In this document: positions 9,646 to 21,081 of the stretch, piece by piece
Numbering within the stretch: position 1 is the stretch's first letter
Layout of the letters: each line of letters starts with the position of its first letter
DNA from: Zygnema cylindricum
Lineage: Eukaryota > Streptophyta > Zygnematophyceae > Zygnematales > Zygnemataceae
Assembly: GCA_037447655.1 (NCBI GenBank)
Contig: JBBHKE010003230.1
Location: 126,001-190,000, forward strand
Direction: 5' to 3'
DNA length: 64,000 nucleotides
Notes under the pieces: model-generated
What the model saw: the letters and a program-made list of their open reading frames with translations, nothing else
Database searches by the model: none
Told to the model about the DNA's origin: nothing
Position numbers and translations under genes: made by a program

Positions 9646-10713
9646 TTTTTTTTTGTTTTTGTTCCTCACTTTTCTTTTCTTTTCTTTTTTTTAATTATTG
9701 ACTCTTTTCGAACGCTAAAAAAAAATCGAACTTTTATGATTTCAGGCAGAAATTGGCCGTCTAGCTTTTAAATTCGTACATTTCGTACATTCTAATTGTA
9801 CGAAAACTTTTTCATTTTTTCATGTTTTTTGTAATTTTTTTTTGTTTTTACTTCATATGAAATTCTGCAAAATATTTTTTTGACACGTGTCACTTTTGGA
9901 AGCACTTGAAGACCTTTCTACCATTTCTAATTATATTCCGTTTCTTTTTTTGTCTCTTTCTCCATTAAAAACAACAGAAAAAGTACACAAACGATCTTAT
10001 TTGTCGGTATTTCTTTTCGAAAGAAACTTTAACCGGCCATTTAATTCCACCAGTTACCGTACATATCCGGCTGGCGTCCATCCTGTAAACGTGCCACGTG
10101 TCCCTATTTGGCCTAGCAGGCCTAGTGGTAAGAAATTGAGAATAAATTTTCGAGCCAATGGGAGTTATAGTTTATAACTGGATTTGATTCGAGTATCCTT
10201 AAAATAGATTGTCACAATATGTACGAAATATGTACGGATGACGCCTCGTCTTATTGGTCAAAGGCGGTCAAAACGACTCCAGAACCTGTAATGTATGGTA
10301 ACGAATAAATTCGAGAGTGCGGAATTTCTGGTTTCGAATATTCGTATTTTTTGCTTATCATCCAGTTTAGAACAAATGATTGCGGCCGCGGATCTGCCAC
10401 GTAGCATAATATATATATATTTTTTTCGCACTGGGTTTTGAGGGCTAGAGATGGATATTTTTCGTCCAATAGCATTCTTTTCGCCGCATCTCGCAAACTT
10501 TTAGGTCTTTTAATTACTGTTAAATAAAATATCAATTACTAACTGTCAATTTACTGTTCCGTGTCAGCGTCAGGTCTCATTTCCTCGTAAGTACTCAATG
10601 ACAAAATTTTAGAATCAGGACTTGTAACTCCTGCACCGACAAATCTTCCAAAAGTTCAAAATCGGCGGCTCCGTACAGCACGGGCATGGGAGGTCTGGTG
10701 CAGTCGGACTGTG
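9190..10713. other. Intergenic DNA, no gene seen
   Basis: No coherent protein on either strand. It contains an (AT)n microsatellite (9615-9636), T-runs (9637-9700) and scattered CCGTAC/GTACGG words that are also common in the LTRs of this window. Confidence 0.5.
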
Positions 10714-10715
10714 TA

Positions 10716-10929
10716 CCACACTATTAGATGCTCATTTTCTCGCCACTTAAAACATCATTCTCCAAATCGGATTGTTAATCTATTCTCCAAATCGGATTGT
10801 TAATCCGACGGCTGAGATTGAGATGCAAGATTTTCACCGTCGGATTGGGGATCCCCAGTCGAAAATTTGACACGTGTTCACAGTTTAAAAACGTTTTAAG
10901 TGGCGGAAAAACGTTAACTCTAAACGGTG
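10716..10929. mobile_element. TA-flanked MITE, copy b
   Basis: A 214-bp element between TA dinucleotides (10714-10715 and 10930-10931). Inner TIR parts match: CGCCACTTAAAAC (5') and the complement of GTTTTAAGTGGCG (3'). The interior word CGGATTGTTAATCCGACGG appears as in copy a. An internal CCAAATCGGATTGTTAATC block is partly duplicated (10757-10804). No coding capacity. Confidence 0.7.
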
Positions 10930-10931
10930 TA

Positions 10932-12076
10932 CCGCAATTTGCTCAATTAGGGTTTGCGCTTCATTGGCCTAATTTGGGGATAAATAAACGCTATAAAGCG
11001 GCAAAGGCTCAATGATTGGTACAGCCGCGGGAAATCAGGCGGACCTGTCATATTTAATTACGTTTATAATTCGACGAAGGTATAAAAAAACAAAATACAT
11101 TAAATCTGCCCGTAAAAGTTTTGAGGAACATTGTTTTCGCCCAAAAGCAGGAAATGGATTCGTCCAAATTTGAGAATTGATCCCAGAAAAGAAAAATTGA
11201 CGCCCAAAGTAGCCCAAGAAAAATAATTTACACATATTTTCGTTCTTCCCGTAGGTTTTCTTTCATTTTTTTTGTAATGGCCACGTCACGAATCGACTGC
11301 CCAAAATATTGACCCGCTCGTGTAATGGTGCGGGTCATTTTTAAAAAACGAGAGTTTTGCCGAATGGAGAGCAATCCTTATCTTGTTCCCAAAATCGTTA
11401 TTATTTATCTGCAAGTATTGACGACATTTGAAATTTTACCATTTTTTGGCGCACGCGTAAATGAAGAATTCAATCCTGGTCAAAGATTTGCTGGTTTCAA
11501 TCACCGATTTCATTGTTCCGAGCAAAGAGACCCTGACAACGTATCCGTACGCTCAAATGCCGCCTAAATTTGTCGTTTACGTAGATCGTCTGCCGACCTT
11601 TGTTTGTTTTGTTATGGTCTGTCGTTCTTCACCTGTTTCAGGACTTTAGTACCTATCCACTCTGGATTAAACACTAATTTAGAAACAGTCTTTTAAAACC
11701 GCGTTTTCACCTAACTTATCTGAGCGTTGGCCGGTTTTGAATGGCAATAACGAACGATCCTTTGAAGATCTCAGAGACGCTTAAATAAGCTTCAGCTAAA
11801 ATAACGATTAAGGAATTCCATGGAGAAAAACTATGATGCGTATCGAGCTGGATTGATCGATTTTCCATTTCTATATCGAACTCTTGACATTCATCGTATG
11901 ACATTTCGAATACGTATCGGGCGTTATGGCTATTTCGTGATCCACCCCACAATTTCAAAAGGATCCAAATCACATGAAGTCGAATGCTATTACGCTGTTG
12001 GTCGCCATAAAGCCATTCCCACCAAGCAGGAAAGTAAAAATGTCAAAAGAATTGAGCCTACTAAGCCATAAAGACT
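10932..12076. other. Intergenic DNA, no gene seen
   Basis: Short frames only, none resembling a known protein. The sequence is more mixed in composition than the AT-rich tracts to its left; I find no repeat structure in it. Confidence 0.45.
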
Positions 12077-12754
12077 CTTATAACCCAATAAAAAACCCCA
12101 AAACCCTCAAAACCCTTGGAAACCGCGGTCACCGGTGCGTCGTACTGGTAGGAGTGCAGTTGTTTGCGCAGTATGGCACTACAATATAGACGTGTTTCGG
12201 GCATAGAAGTGCAAAAAGTAATTCAAAAATTTCAAAATTCAAACTATCGAGTTATGTCGAACCACTTTCGTCAAATAAAAGGTTTTTGTACAATCATTAC
12301 CAGTAGGAGACAAAAGTGGGCGCATTGGTCGATACCCGTTGCCATTTCAATGCATATATGGAATGAAAGTTCACCATGAATCGCTATTCATATTTTTAAC
12401 AAATACGAAGCCTTTGAATTTTGACCCTCATACTAAAAATAGAATTAATAATTATATTTCTTCCATTGCTCTAATATAGATAAGGTTAAATTAGTGCCAA
12501 TTAATCTAGTTTGGATTGATTTAAAGTAGTTTTGTACGAAATTTATCATTCTTTGCTATAACTCCTCGGCATTCCGTAAAAACGAACGAAAAAGGTGTCA
12601 AATAACAACGTGGACATAGGAAAGCGAACTTGGATTTGATTCCTTGTAATGAACATGGTGAGAAATGGGATAAACCTGTTCTCACATGTTCAAACATCGC
12701 CAATGTAAACACAAACAATATCTGCTACATTATGGGAATTTGAATCCAAATTAG
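12077..12754. repeat. Direct duplication, copy 1 (678 bp)
   Basis: Starts CTTATAACCCAATAAAAAA and ends GAATCCAAATTAG. It is nearly identical to 13676-14355 over its full length. A short frame (12164-12379) recurs in both copies, but only because the DNA is conserved; no protein family is recognisable. Confidence 0.9.
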
Positions 12755-13675
12755 TAGTGTTGTGTATCGGTAAGGATTTGCCGATAACCGATATGGATCT
12801 TCTTTCGGGTTCCCGATAATCGATATATTGGTACGATATATCGTTATCAGTGTTATCGGCGATAAATAGCCGATATTTATTGGTTTTATCGGCGATAACA
12901 CCAATAACGATAACTATTGGCGATATATGTACGGCCCGTACATATAAATGTACGGCCTATACATTCAACTGTACGTCATATATCCCGGACAGAAATTACA
13001 GTAGCCGCCATGAGGTCTGTACGGTTCTGGTACGAATAAAAAAAATCGATGTACCTTTCACATCCGACGCCACGGCTTTGTCCCTTTTTCCTCGAGATCC
13101 ACTGGAGACCTGCCACGTGTCAATCTCTCGGCTTCTTTGGCATAAGCCGCCAAAATAGCCATTCCGGGATGCCGGCTCTCACGTTGGTCGTCCGCTCACA
13201 TTCTCTCATTCCAAGTCGTCCGTTCGATTTCGGCGGCGCGCAGAGTTATTTTGCGTCCGTTGTACTTTGTGTCCGCCGTCCTTTTTCCGTTCCATGTTCA
13301 CCAGTTAGCCAATACATTTCCGTGCGTTGCCGTAAAAATTATGTTCGGTTGACAAGCCAAAGTTTCCTATGCTGCGTTTCCCGTAATACTATTCAGTTAA
13401 ATAGTTACAAAACAGGTTCGTATACGTGGCATGCCACGCTATATAATGCAAATTTTTATAATACAGTATATAATAAGGTACTATAGTATGTGTACTATCT
13501 ATTTTTGAAGTTATCGCCGATATGGAATTTGTTGGTCTCGGACCGATATGGACAGAAAGCATTCCGGACAGAAAGTACAGAAAGTACAAATATATCGGGA
13601 CCGCTGACCGTTCGATAACGATAACTATCGGTATCGGTGTTATCGCGATAAGTTTTTTACCGATACACAACACTA
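12755..13675. mobile_element. Non-autonomous hAT-like element at a duplication junction
   Basis: A 921-bp element with perfect 19-bp terminal inverted repeats TAGTGTTGTGTATCGGTAA. The ends resemble the element at 18968-19396, which has a hAT-type 8-bp target duplication. This one has none: the left flank is the end of duplication copy 1, the right flank the start of copy 2. The interior holds CGATAT/GATAAC-rich subterminal DNA and a central part (about 13090-13180) resembling the promoter part of the copia LTRs. No transposase is encoded. Confidence 0.8.
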
Positions 13676-14355
13676 CTTATAACCCAATAAAAAAACCCCA
13701 AAACCCTCAAAACCCTTGGAAACCGCGGTCACCGGTGCGTCGTACTGGTAGGAGTGCCGTTGTTCGCACGGTATGGCACTACAATACAGACGTGTGTCGG
13801 GCATAGAAGTGCAAAAAGTAATTCAAAAAATTCAAAATTCAAACTATCGAGTTATGTCGAACCACTTTTGTCAAATAAAAGGTTTTTGTACAATCATTAC
13901 CACTAGGAGACAAAAGTGGGCACATTGGTCGATACCCGTTGCCATTTCAATGCATCTATGGAATGGCAGTTCACCATGAATCGCTATTCATGTTTTAAAC
14001 AAATACGACGCCTTTTAATTTTGACCCTCAAACTAAAAATAGAATTAATAATTATATTTTTTCCTTTGCTCTAATATAAGATAAGGTTAAATTAGTGTCA
14101 ATTAATCTAGTTTCGATTGATTTAAAGTAGTTTTGTACGAAATTTATCATTCTTTGCTAGAACTGCTCAGCATTCCATAAAAACGTACAAAAAAGGTGTC
14201 AAATAACGACGTGGACACAAGAAAGCGCACTTGGATTTGATTTCTTGTAATGAACATGGTGTGAAATGGGACAAACCTGTTCTCACATGTTCAAACATCG
14301 CCAATGTAAACACAAACAATATCTGCTACAATATGGGAATTTGAATCCAAATTAG
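13676..14355. repeat. Direct duplication, copy 2 (680 bp)
   Basis: Near-identical to 12077-12754 with scattered substitutions. It is followed by CCAAAT-TAGTGTT-CTATT, in which TAGTGTT equals the first seven bases of the hAT-like TIR. Confidence 0.9.
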
Positions 14356-15689
14356 TGTTCTATTAATAAATTAACATTAATATTTTGGGTGTTAGGCCCT
14401 TTGAACCCGAAATAGAGTTAAGGACACTATTTACTTTAATATTTTGTTTACCCTAATAGCAAAATCAAGGTGTTGCGTTCTAACATAAGTAGTCACATGT
14501 TACGCTTGTTGAAACGTAGGTACGTAAACCAATTTAAAATTGTGCGAGTCCATCGCCACCCTATGATGTCATTCTACCTTATTTGTGCTTTGAACATTTA
14601 TACAAATCAATTTTATTGCACTATTATTATACTATCATTAATAATGTTAAAGTTTCATATTATATATACAATTGGAACTTATGCTTTTTTTGGCTTCAAA
14701 TGGAACATTGGATATATAATTGATTGTTATGGAATGAATGCGCTTGTTAACGAGCATTTTGTGTCGGCCAATTATACCACATATTAAAACTTTTTGTCAA
14801 GACGTAATGTTAACGCATTTCAATGTGAGCATATTTCAAAGTGAATGTATTTAAAGGTGCGACGCTAACAAAACGCTTAAGCGTTTTTAAATATATTTCC
14901 CCCAAAAGTGTATATACAACAATGAAACATGTTGAAAATGTAGTGGTACCAAAATTTTTAAACGCACGCATGAAACGTAATACACACACACACACACACA
15001 CGCACATAACAAAATTTAAAATTTTTAAATTGCGTTGACCGACTTTGACTTCATTGTAATGTATAAATACCAAAAACTCAAAAACATTTAATCAAAAATA
15101 GAAAATAATACCACAACAACCAACTTAATGAAAATGGAAAACGAAACTAGCAACGCCAACGACGATGAATGGCTCGTCGCTGAAAAAGTGAGCCAATAAC
15201 CAATGAATAACATCCAAGGTGCCTTGTCATTGGTTCAACAACCAGCGCGAAGGCAACGCGTGGTGGGCGACGTCGCCTAGTCAACGCTAGCACTCGCCTA
15301 GAGCAACGCTAGCGCCAAATAAGCGCATGCGGCGAGTCACCCTCGACGCCTTGTTGCCGTTTCGCCCTATTACAACATGTTAACACTAAATAGTGCCAAA
15401 TTGACATTTCAACCAGAAAAATGGCCCATTTTACAACACATGACATTGAGTTATGACAAATTGATAATTAACGCAAAAAATAGAACTTTTACAACATATC
15501 AACATTGAATAATAAAAATGCAAAATTTAATCGAAAATAATCCAATTTAATATTCATGTGAGCGCATGGCTTCGTTTACACATAAAAAGGGGATAAGCTC
15601 ATTAACGACGGTGAATAAGTATATCTCCTCTATCTCTCTACTTCAAATCTAGGTCAATTATGTTTTTGTCAAAATCCTCTTTCAATACC
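14356..15689. other. Intergenic DNA with palindrome, CA repeat and a TATA-plus-ATG segment
   Basis: Contains a perfect 18-bp palindrome AAAACGCTTAAGCGTTTT (14870-14887) and a (CA)n microsatellite (14982-15000). There is a TATA-like TATAAATA (15062) followed 66 bp later by ATG and a 23-codon frame ending in a stop (15128-15199). GC-richer DNA with repeated AACGCTAGC follows (15240-15360). I do not recognise a gene; the short frame may be a transposase 5' relic. Confidence 0.4.
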
Positions 15690-16821
15690 TCCCTATCCTC
15701 TTATTCCCATGATATTGTAGCCTCCTCATAGCTGAGATCCTCGTCTAGTGTGCTAATCTAAGATTGTTAAAAACCCACACCAAGGCATTGGCCTTGTCAA
15801 CTGTTAGCCTATTCCATTTTTTTAGAGTCAATATGGACGAACACATGTTCTAAAAACTGAGCATTAGGGAAAAACATTTATTGCTACTTTCTACAAGACA
15901 AAGGTGACAACCCCAAACTGCTGCCACCACTTTTATCTTGGCATCTCTAAGCACAATTTTTTATTTTCTTCCTCCAAAAAACACCCTCAAAACCTCTATA
16001 CTTAGTCAATTTTTTTTGAGATTTGACTTAGTCATCCACATTGGGTCACATCCTATCAAGTCTAGTTCTTAAAATTCCATGACTTTCTCAATTGAATATC
16101 GCCCATAGTACTCATGATTAAGTACATAACCACTTGCATATATGGAGCCGTTTGCCATCTCCCATTTGGCAAACGAACATGTCTTTAGCTCCTCCAAAAT
16201 GAAGACAAATTTTTTATTTCTCACTCATCTATTGCTAGGTATATTATGTAAATATTGGCCAATCATGTCAACCATAATAATATTTCCCCATATTTTGGGC
16301 CCTTTTGTCACACTCCCTCATTAGTCGCACAACAAACTTTGAAAATGCCAAAACCTCCTTCACTCTCATTGAAAACCATGAGCTTAAAATGTGGCCCTTT
16401 ATCTTGGCCCCTTTGAACTTGTTAGTAGCTTTGCCCACCCATTGCTTGTAGTTATCATCAAACATTAGGCACTCAAAGTTGTAGTTCACCTCTAAACACC
16501 TTTAGATCATGGAAAATTGTGTTGCATGGAAAATTTTGTCGCAAACCTAGTGTCTCCTGGTTTCAAAGGCTTGAGTGTGGAACGCTTGTTGAATATGGAA
16601 GCCCTGATGCTATTGTTTGTGATTAATTTTTAAATCTTATTTGCCTCTCCAACAAGTGTTGAAATAAAAGCCAACTTGGCCTAATCCTCCAACATGACGC
16701 CTTACAATTGGGTAGACCATGGAGTCCACTAGAGAGAGGGGTATTTTTTATGAGCAATAAGTTTGTTGCCTTGTTTAGGAGAGAAAAATTAGTCACCAGC
16801 TCCACACCTATTGAAAGAACT

Positions 16822-17766
16822 TGTTGAAAATAAGAAAAATATAATTCATATCTTACTTGTAGTTATTAGGGCTGAGGTAGGATAGAAACTGCAGAGGAAG
16901 GGAAGCCATGGCTGTCCATGACAGCCAACGCTAAGGGTAAGAGAGATAGAATGGATCACTTCCAAAAAGTGTGACCCAATCTAGATTTACACCTAGGTCT
17001 ACATATTCTATTAGCCGTGTGCGTTATCCGCTAAGGCATTGAAGAAGCGATGTTCATGATTGGTTTCAAAAATACTTGAATTATTCTCCATTTGGCGACA
17101 GAAATTCAACTGACGAAGTACCACGACCACAAAGAACATTCTGCGCGCCGACAAATCGGACGGATGACATTTTCATGGAAATAATGAAATGGATGGTTCG
17201 CTTAAGCGCCGACGGCCCAGAATGGCTCTTTTGGCGGCTACGCCAAAATAGCCACAAATTAGCACGTGGCAAGACGCTAAAAGTTGATGGAGGAGGACAG
17301 GACAAATCCATGGCGTCAGATATGGATGGTAGACCACTTTAAGTTGGATGGTACACCACTTTAAGTAGTGTTGTACAATTGGCGTACAATTTTTGTGGCG
17401 GCTAGTAGTTTATGTATATAGCTCGCGATACTTTAAAGTCCTCTCATTGGCTGAGGGTTTAGTAAGCACACTTTGAGATAAGGTAGTTTAGACTTAAGAG
17501 TTTTTTTTAAGCCCTCGATCCTAGAGGCAATGTATTTAAATGAGCTGTCTTTAAAAAGCCATAAGTAATTGCTCAAGGGAGAAAATTTGATATTCTTTTT
17601 TCGTTGGACTCAAGGGAGTCTTGTCCTCACATGGGTGAGGCTGGTCAAAGTCAATCCTTGCCAAGGTGGCAGTAATAGTCTGAAAACTATTTGGATGTTG
17701 GATGTATCCAAAAGTGGAGGAGTAGTTGTGCATTTTGTGGGAGGCTTTGGTGCCCACATAATTTCA
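16822..17766 (+). mobile_element. Solo copia LTR inside the hAT relic
   Basis: Starts TGTTGAAAATAAG and ends GTGCCCACATAATTTCA, the same ending as the LTR at 62271-63315 (GAGCCCATAGAATTTCA); 945 bp. The flanks GAACT/AAACT are a 4-of-5 target duplication. No gag or pol follows: transposase sequence resumes on both sides. Therefore it is a solo LTR left by recombination. It contains a G-box core CACGTG (about 17262) and an antisense tRNA-like module. Confidence 0.75.
16976..17048 (-). other. tRNA-like module in solo LTR, antisense
   Basis: The minus strand shows CCTTAGCGGATAACGC (A-box-like, close to tRNA-Arg type) and CTAGGTGTAAATCTAG (T-arm-like). More degenerate than the other copies. Confidence 0.5.
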
Positions 17767-18430
17767 AAACTCCCTTCTCCAACACATTACAAACATATTC
17801 AACATACTTATACTCCCAACTAGTGTTAACCGCCGTGAGAAACATGTCACCTTTGGGGGTGAGGGCTTAAATGTTAACGAGAGGCGTTTGATCAACGACC
17901 GTCTAACCGTTTGAAGTGATAGTCGCACTTGTGACTTTTATCGCCGCCATGTAACTCTCCAAATCCTTAATCATTGTCGCCTAAATGTCAAATAGGAGAC
18001 GATTTTTCATGTCTTTGCGAGGCGGTAGCATGTAACAATCTCCTACCTCCCACTCTGTTTCACTACAACCTTAAAACATGGGTCATAAAGTAGATTGAAA
18101 GGTAATCTATTGGCAAAGAAATCTTTAACCCATGCTCAAGCTACCTTCTTCTTATTGTGCTAATCGGAAGCATTCCCAATTTTAATTCGCACTCCTTGTA
18201 CCTTATTGCTTTAGCTAGGCAGAAGACTTCGACTGTGTCGGTCTAGAGCGGTTAGGGTACGCTTTTTAGAGCCATGATAATCCTTTTCTGTTTCTACTAC
18301 ACTAAGTTGTGCCTTCACCTTATAAGTTGCAAGGCGTAATCGTTCCATGACTCACATTTCCAATATGGTGAATTCTAATCCTACTGGCTTGTCTTGTGCA
18401 TTGTATTCGAAGTTAAAGTAAACAAAAATG

Positions 18431-18967
18431 TGTTATTCTATGGCTACTAAACCCAGTGAAGATGAAGATGAGGCTCGATTAGACATCACAAAATTAAAAA
18501 AAGCAAGAAGTCACAGATTTTAAACAAGCAAGAAGCAAGAAGCTCTCACAGATGCTCAGAAAAACATACAACTTTGGAACACTGCCAAAGACAAAATAGA
18601 TAACTAATTAGCCTAAAAATATGACATAATTTAGATAATTCAAAGTGGAACACAGTGCAAATTTTCACAGAAATATGCTGCGCGTGACGAGCTGGGAAAA
18701 AATAGAGTGTACTCTCCTTGTTCAAAATTTTTGAAAACGTTTGACGCGTGCAATCTCGGTTTTCTATTCTTTAATAGGGTAGTATTTGATAAAAATCAGG
18801 TTGTGATTTAATTCTAGTGCGTGTGAAGAGATGAGCTGGAAGTGGGTTGCGATGATAATTACGCCAAATTGTCGTACCTTCCAAGTTCCTAGTTGACGCA
18901 AAATGTACTTGTGTTTTTGCCCATTTTTTGTACAGCGTAATATTTTCTCGCTGGAAGTCCCATTTTC
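18431..18967. other. Intergenic DNA, no gene seen
   Basis: Contains AAGCAAGAAG-type short direct repeats (18500-18550). It may include the eroded N-terminal part of the hAT transposase, but I see no motif. Confidence 0.4.
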
Positions 18968-19396
18968 TAGTGTTGGGTATCGAGGACCTTTTGCCGATAT
19001 TCGATATATATCGAATTTCAGGTACCCGATATTTGATATATCGCTTCGATATATCGAAAACCAAATTCTTGCGATATATTGCCGATATATCGCCGATATA
19101 TCGAACCATATAAAAAATGAAAATTTTCAATTTTTTTTTTCCAAAACCCAACTTCCGCCAGTGGCAAATATCCGTACGATTTTCCGTACGATTTTCCGTA
19201 CAATTTTCCGTACAATGACTGTATGGACACCCATTTTTTGCGATATATATCGCGATAATTTATGTTGGTCCTGGTACGATATATCGAGGAATCTGCTCGA
19301 TCGATATTCGATATATCGAGGAATCTGCTCGATCGATATTCGATATATCGAATATCGAAATTATCGCGATATGAATTAACCCGATACCCAACACTA
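18968..19396. mobile_element. hAT MITE with perfect 8-bp target site duplication
   Basis: A 429-bp element with perfect 15-bp TIRs TAGTGTTGGGTATCG, flanked by CCATTTTC at 18960-18967 and 19397-19404. The interior is packed with CGATATATCG palindromes and a 32-bp exact tandem duplication (19277-19308 and 19309-19340). Short frames in it arise only from the repetitive GATATATCG words. The TIR is close to that of the element at 12755. Confidence 0.92.
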
Positions 19397-19669
19397 CCAT
19401 TTTCTGTGAAAACGACGGAAAAACCCTTACTTAAACACATGGGAACACGCCCTTTCTAATGTTCGAAGGACGACGACGGTGGTTCAAAGTTGGACAGTTT
19501 TTTCGCGCGAAAACAATAAAATAGCCGTTCGGATGTTGTTTTTGCTTCGTTAGCTTTTGGGTTTACCGTTGGCCGATTTCAAAGAAAGACGCAACCTTAA
19601 CCGGACTTCAATATCCTCAAATATTTTGACGAAGTTCTATTGTACGGCTTTCCTGGAACTTCCGAGAAC

Positions 19670-19835
19670 AACAAAGTCGGTGCAAGGAAAGCCGTACATT
19701 ATTCGAACGCCCGCCTGTTGCGAAATTAATTTTTTTACGGTGGGAATATGCTAACAAAGTCGGTGCAAGGAAAGCCGTACATTATTCAAAAGCCCGTCTG
19801 TTGCGGAAGTGAATTTTTTTATGGTGGGAATAGGC
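19670..19835. repeat. Tandem duplication, 2 x 83 bp
   Basis: Unit AACAAAGTCGGTGCAAGGAA... at 19670-19752 is repeated at 19753-19835 with a few substitutions. It lies about 640 bp upstream of the proline-rich gene. The rest of 19405-20340 shows GTACGG-type words and no gene. Confidence 0.85.
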
Positions 19836-20388
19836 TATCAGTCGACGAGGCAAATAGAAATTAAAGGGTCCGTACAGTTCACGATTCTCAATGTGTCAGA
19901 TTTCATAAAATACGTGTTGCATCTGCAAGACAATACGAGTCAGCAAAGTAAAAGTACGAGTCGTACATTTTCCATCCGACACAAGTACACTTTCCTCTAG
20001 AAAAGCGAATCATATTCGTACACTCAGTCTTTGCACAATCTTCCTTCGCCAGCTAGGCCTGTCATCCGTACAGTTTTGTACCATTCGGCATTTCAGCTAA
20101 CGCCTTGCTGTCCAGTCGAAACCTCCACCAGATACATATAGTCCAAAACCGTACTTCATTGTCAAACAAATTCAAAATTTAACACGTGTAAAGTCACCTT
20201 GCTATTGGTTTATCCTTTCACTTCTGAGTCACGATGAGCCACAGAAAAAGACAGACTTTCTAATCCACAGAAAAAAACAAAACAAAAAAAATAAAAAAAA
20301 CACCCAAAATTAAATAACGCATTTAAGAATTTCCCACCATCTCCCACTACCAAACCCAAGCTTTCCCTCTCTCCCTCCCTATAAAGGC

Positions 20389-20396
20389 CAAAGCAC
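20389..20396 (+). promoter_or_regulatory. TATA box of the proline-rich gene
   Basis: CTATAAAG lies 83-90 bp before the ATG at 20479, followed by a CT-rich leader typical of plant 5' UTRs. Confidence 0.65.
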
Positions 20397-20478
20397 TTCC
20401 TTCAGAAAATTTATATCCACCCTCCCTCTACCCCTTTCCCCCACAAGTTCTCTTCCCTCTTCCGTAGCTGGTACTGCC

Positions 20479-20991
20479 ATGGCTGCCCCTTCCCTCTCCC
20501 TCCTCTTCTCCCTCCTCCTCCTCGCTCTCTCCCTCTCCCTCTCCGTCTCTGCTCATAAAGAGGGTTCTCCTCCAAAATCAAAACCTGCCTCTCCTCCCTC
20601 TAAAACTAAGCCTCCCTCTCCCCCCAAACTCTCCAAACCTCCCTCTCCCCCTAAACTCTTCAATCCTCCCTCTCCCCCTAAACTCTCCAAGCCTCCCTCT
20701 CCCCCTAAGCTTTCTAAGCCTCCCTCTCCTCATCTCTCTCCCCCTCCTAAGCTCCCCAAGGGCCCTCCGAATCTAAGGCTTCTCGCAAAAGTGAGCTCCT
20801 TTCCCCCTAAGCTTTTAAATCACCTCTCTCCACCCTCCTCTCCCAAGGATCCAAACCCCCCCATCCTCCCCACTCCTCCCCCCCCCCTAAGGTTGGTGGA
20901 AACCCCCGCCCCTAAAAACATTAAAAACCCCCCCCCTGAACTGTTAAACCCCCGCCCCCTAAGGGTACTAAACCCCGCCCCTGGGTGTTAA
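20479..20991 (+). CDS. Proline-rich (extensin-like) secreted protein
   Basis: A 170-residue protein. Residues 1-25 form a signal peptide (MAAPSLSLLFSLLLL then SLSLSVSA) with cleavage probably before His26. The mature part is rich in Pro, Ser, Lys and Leu; about residues 48-85 hold tandem nonapeptides of the KLSKPPSPP type. Such proteins are exported and built into the cell wall, with prolines in SPP/PPSPP contexts likely hydroxylated. The ATG (GCCATGG) has good plant context and aligns with the start of the copy at 52321. The C-terminal third becomes irregular (LLNPRPLRVLNPAPGC) and repeats of the same kind continue past the stop in another frame, so a frameshift may have shortened it. Expression is unknown. 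Confidence 0.65.
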   Translation: MAAPSLSLLFSLLLLALSLSLSVSAHKEGSPPKSKPASPPSKTKPPSPPKLSKPPSPPKLFNPPSPPKLSKPPSPPKLSKPPSPHLSPPPKLPKGPPNLRLLAKVSSFPPKLLNHLSPPSSPKDPNPPILPTPPPPLRLVETPAPKNIKNPPPELLNPRPLRVLNPAPGC

Positions 20992-21081
20992 ACCCCCGCC
21001 CCTCCAGGATCTCACCCTCCCACCCTCCTAAGGGGAAGAGAGGTTAACTTTTGACTTTTGAAAACATAAACGGGATTCAAG

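Larger units (their letters stand above)
15690..18430 (-). pseudogene. hAT transposase relic, split by a solo LTR
   Basis: On the minus strand, right to left, I see a DUF659-like block (WVKDFFANRLPFNLLYDP, about 18065-18145), CYMLPPRKDMKNRLLFDI (about 17975-18030) and TITSNG*TVVDQTPLVNI (about 17865-17920), the usual hAT 'TSDGWTD...RPLIN' catalytic-region motif. After the LTR come FISTLVGEAN..., LKPLKPGDTRFATKFSMQ (about 16530-16600), GHILSSWFSMRVKEVLAFSK (about 16330-16395) and a C-terminal dimerisation-like RLTVDKANALVWVFNNLRL (about 15755-15815). Many stops and frame changes make it inactive. hAT transposases cut and paste elements with 8-bp target duplications, so this relic may be related to the source of the hAT-like elements at 12755 and 18968. 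Confidence 0.65.

Noticed and set aside
12164-13979. Conserved small protein in both duplication copies (12164-12379 and 13773-13979)
   Set aside because: The frames agree only because the DNA was duplicated. Substitutions show no codon-position bias that I can see and no family is recognisable.
14841-15073. Coding frames over the CA microsatellite
   Set aside because: The Thr-His/Val-Cys repeats are produced by the dinucleotide repeat.
18771-19459. Tyr/Ile/Arg-rich proteins in the CGATAT-rich region
   Set aside because: Shadow frames of the palindromic interior of a hAT MITE.
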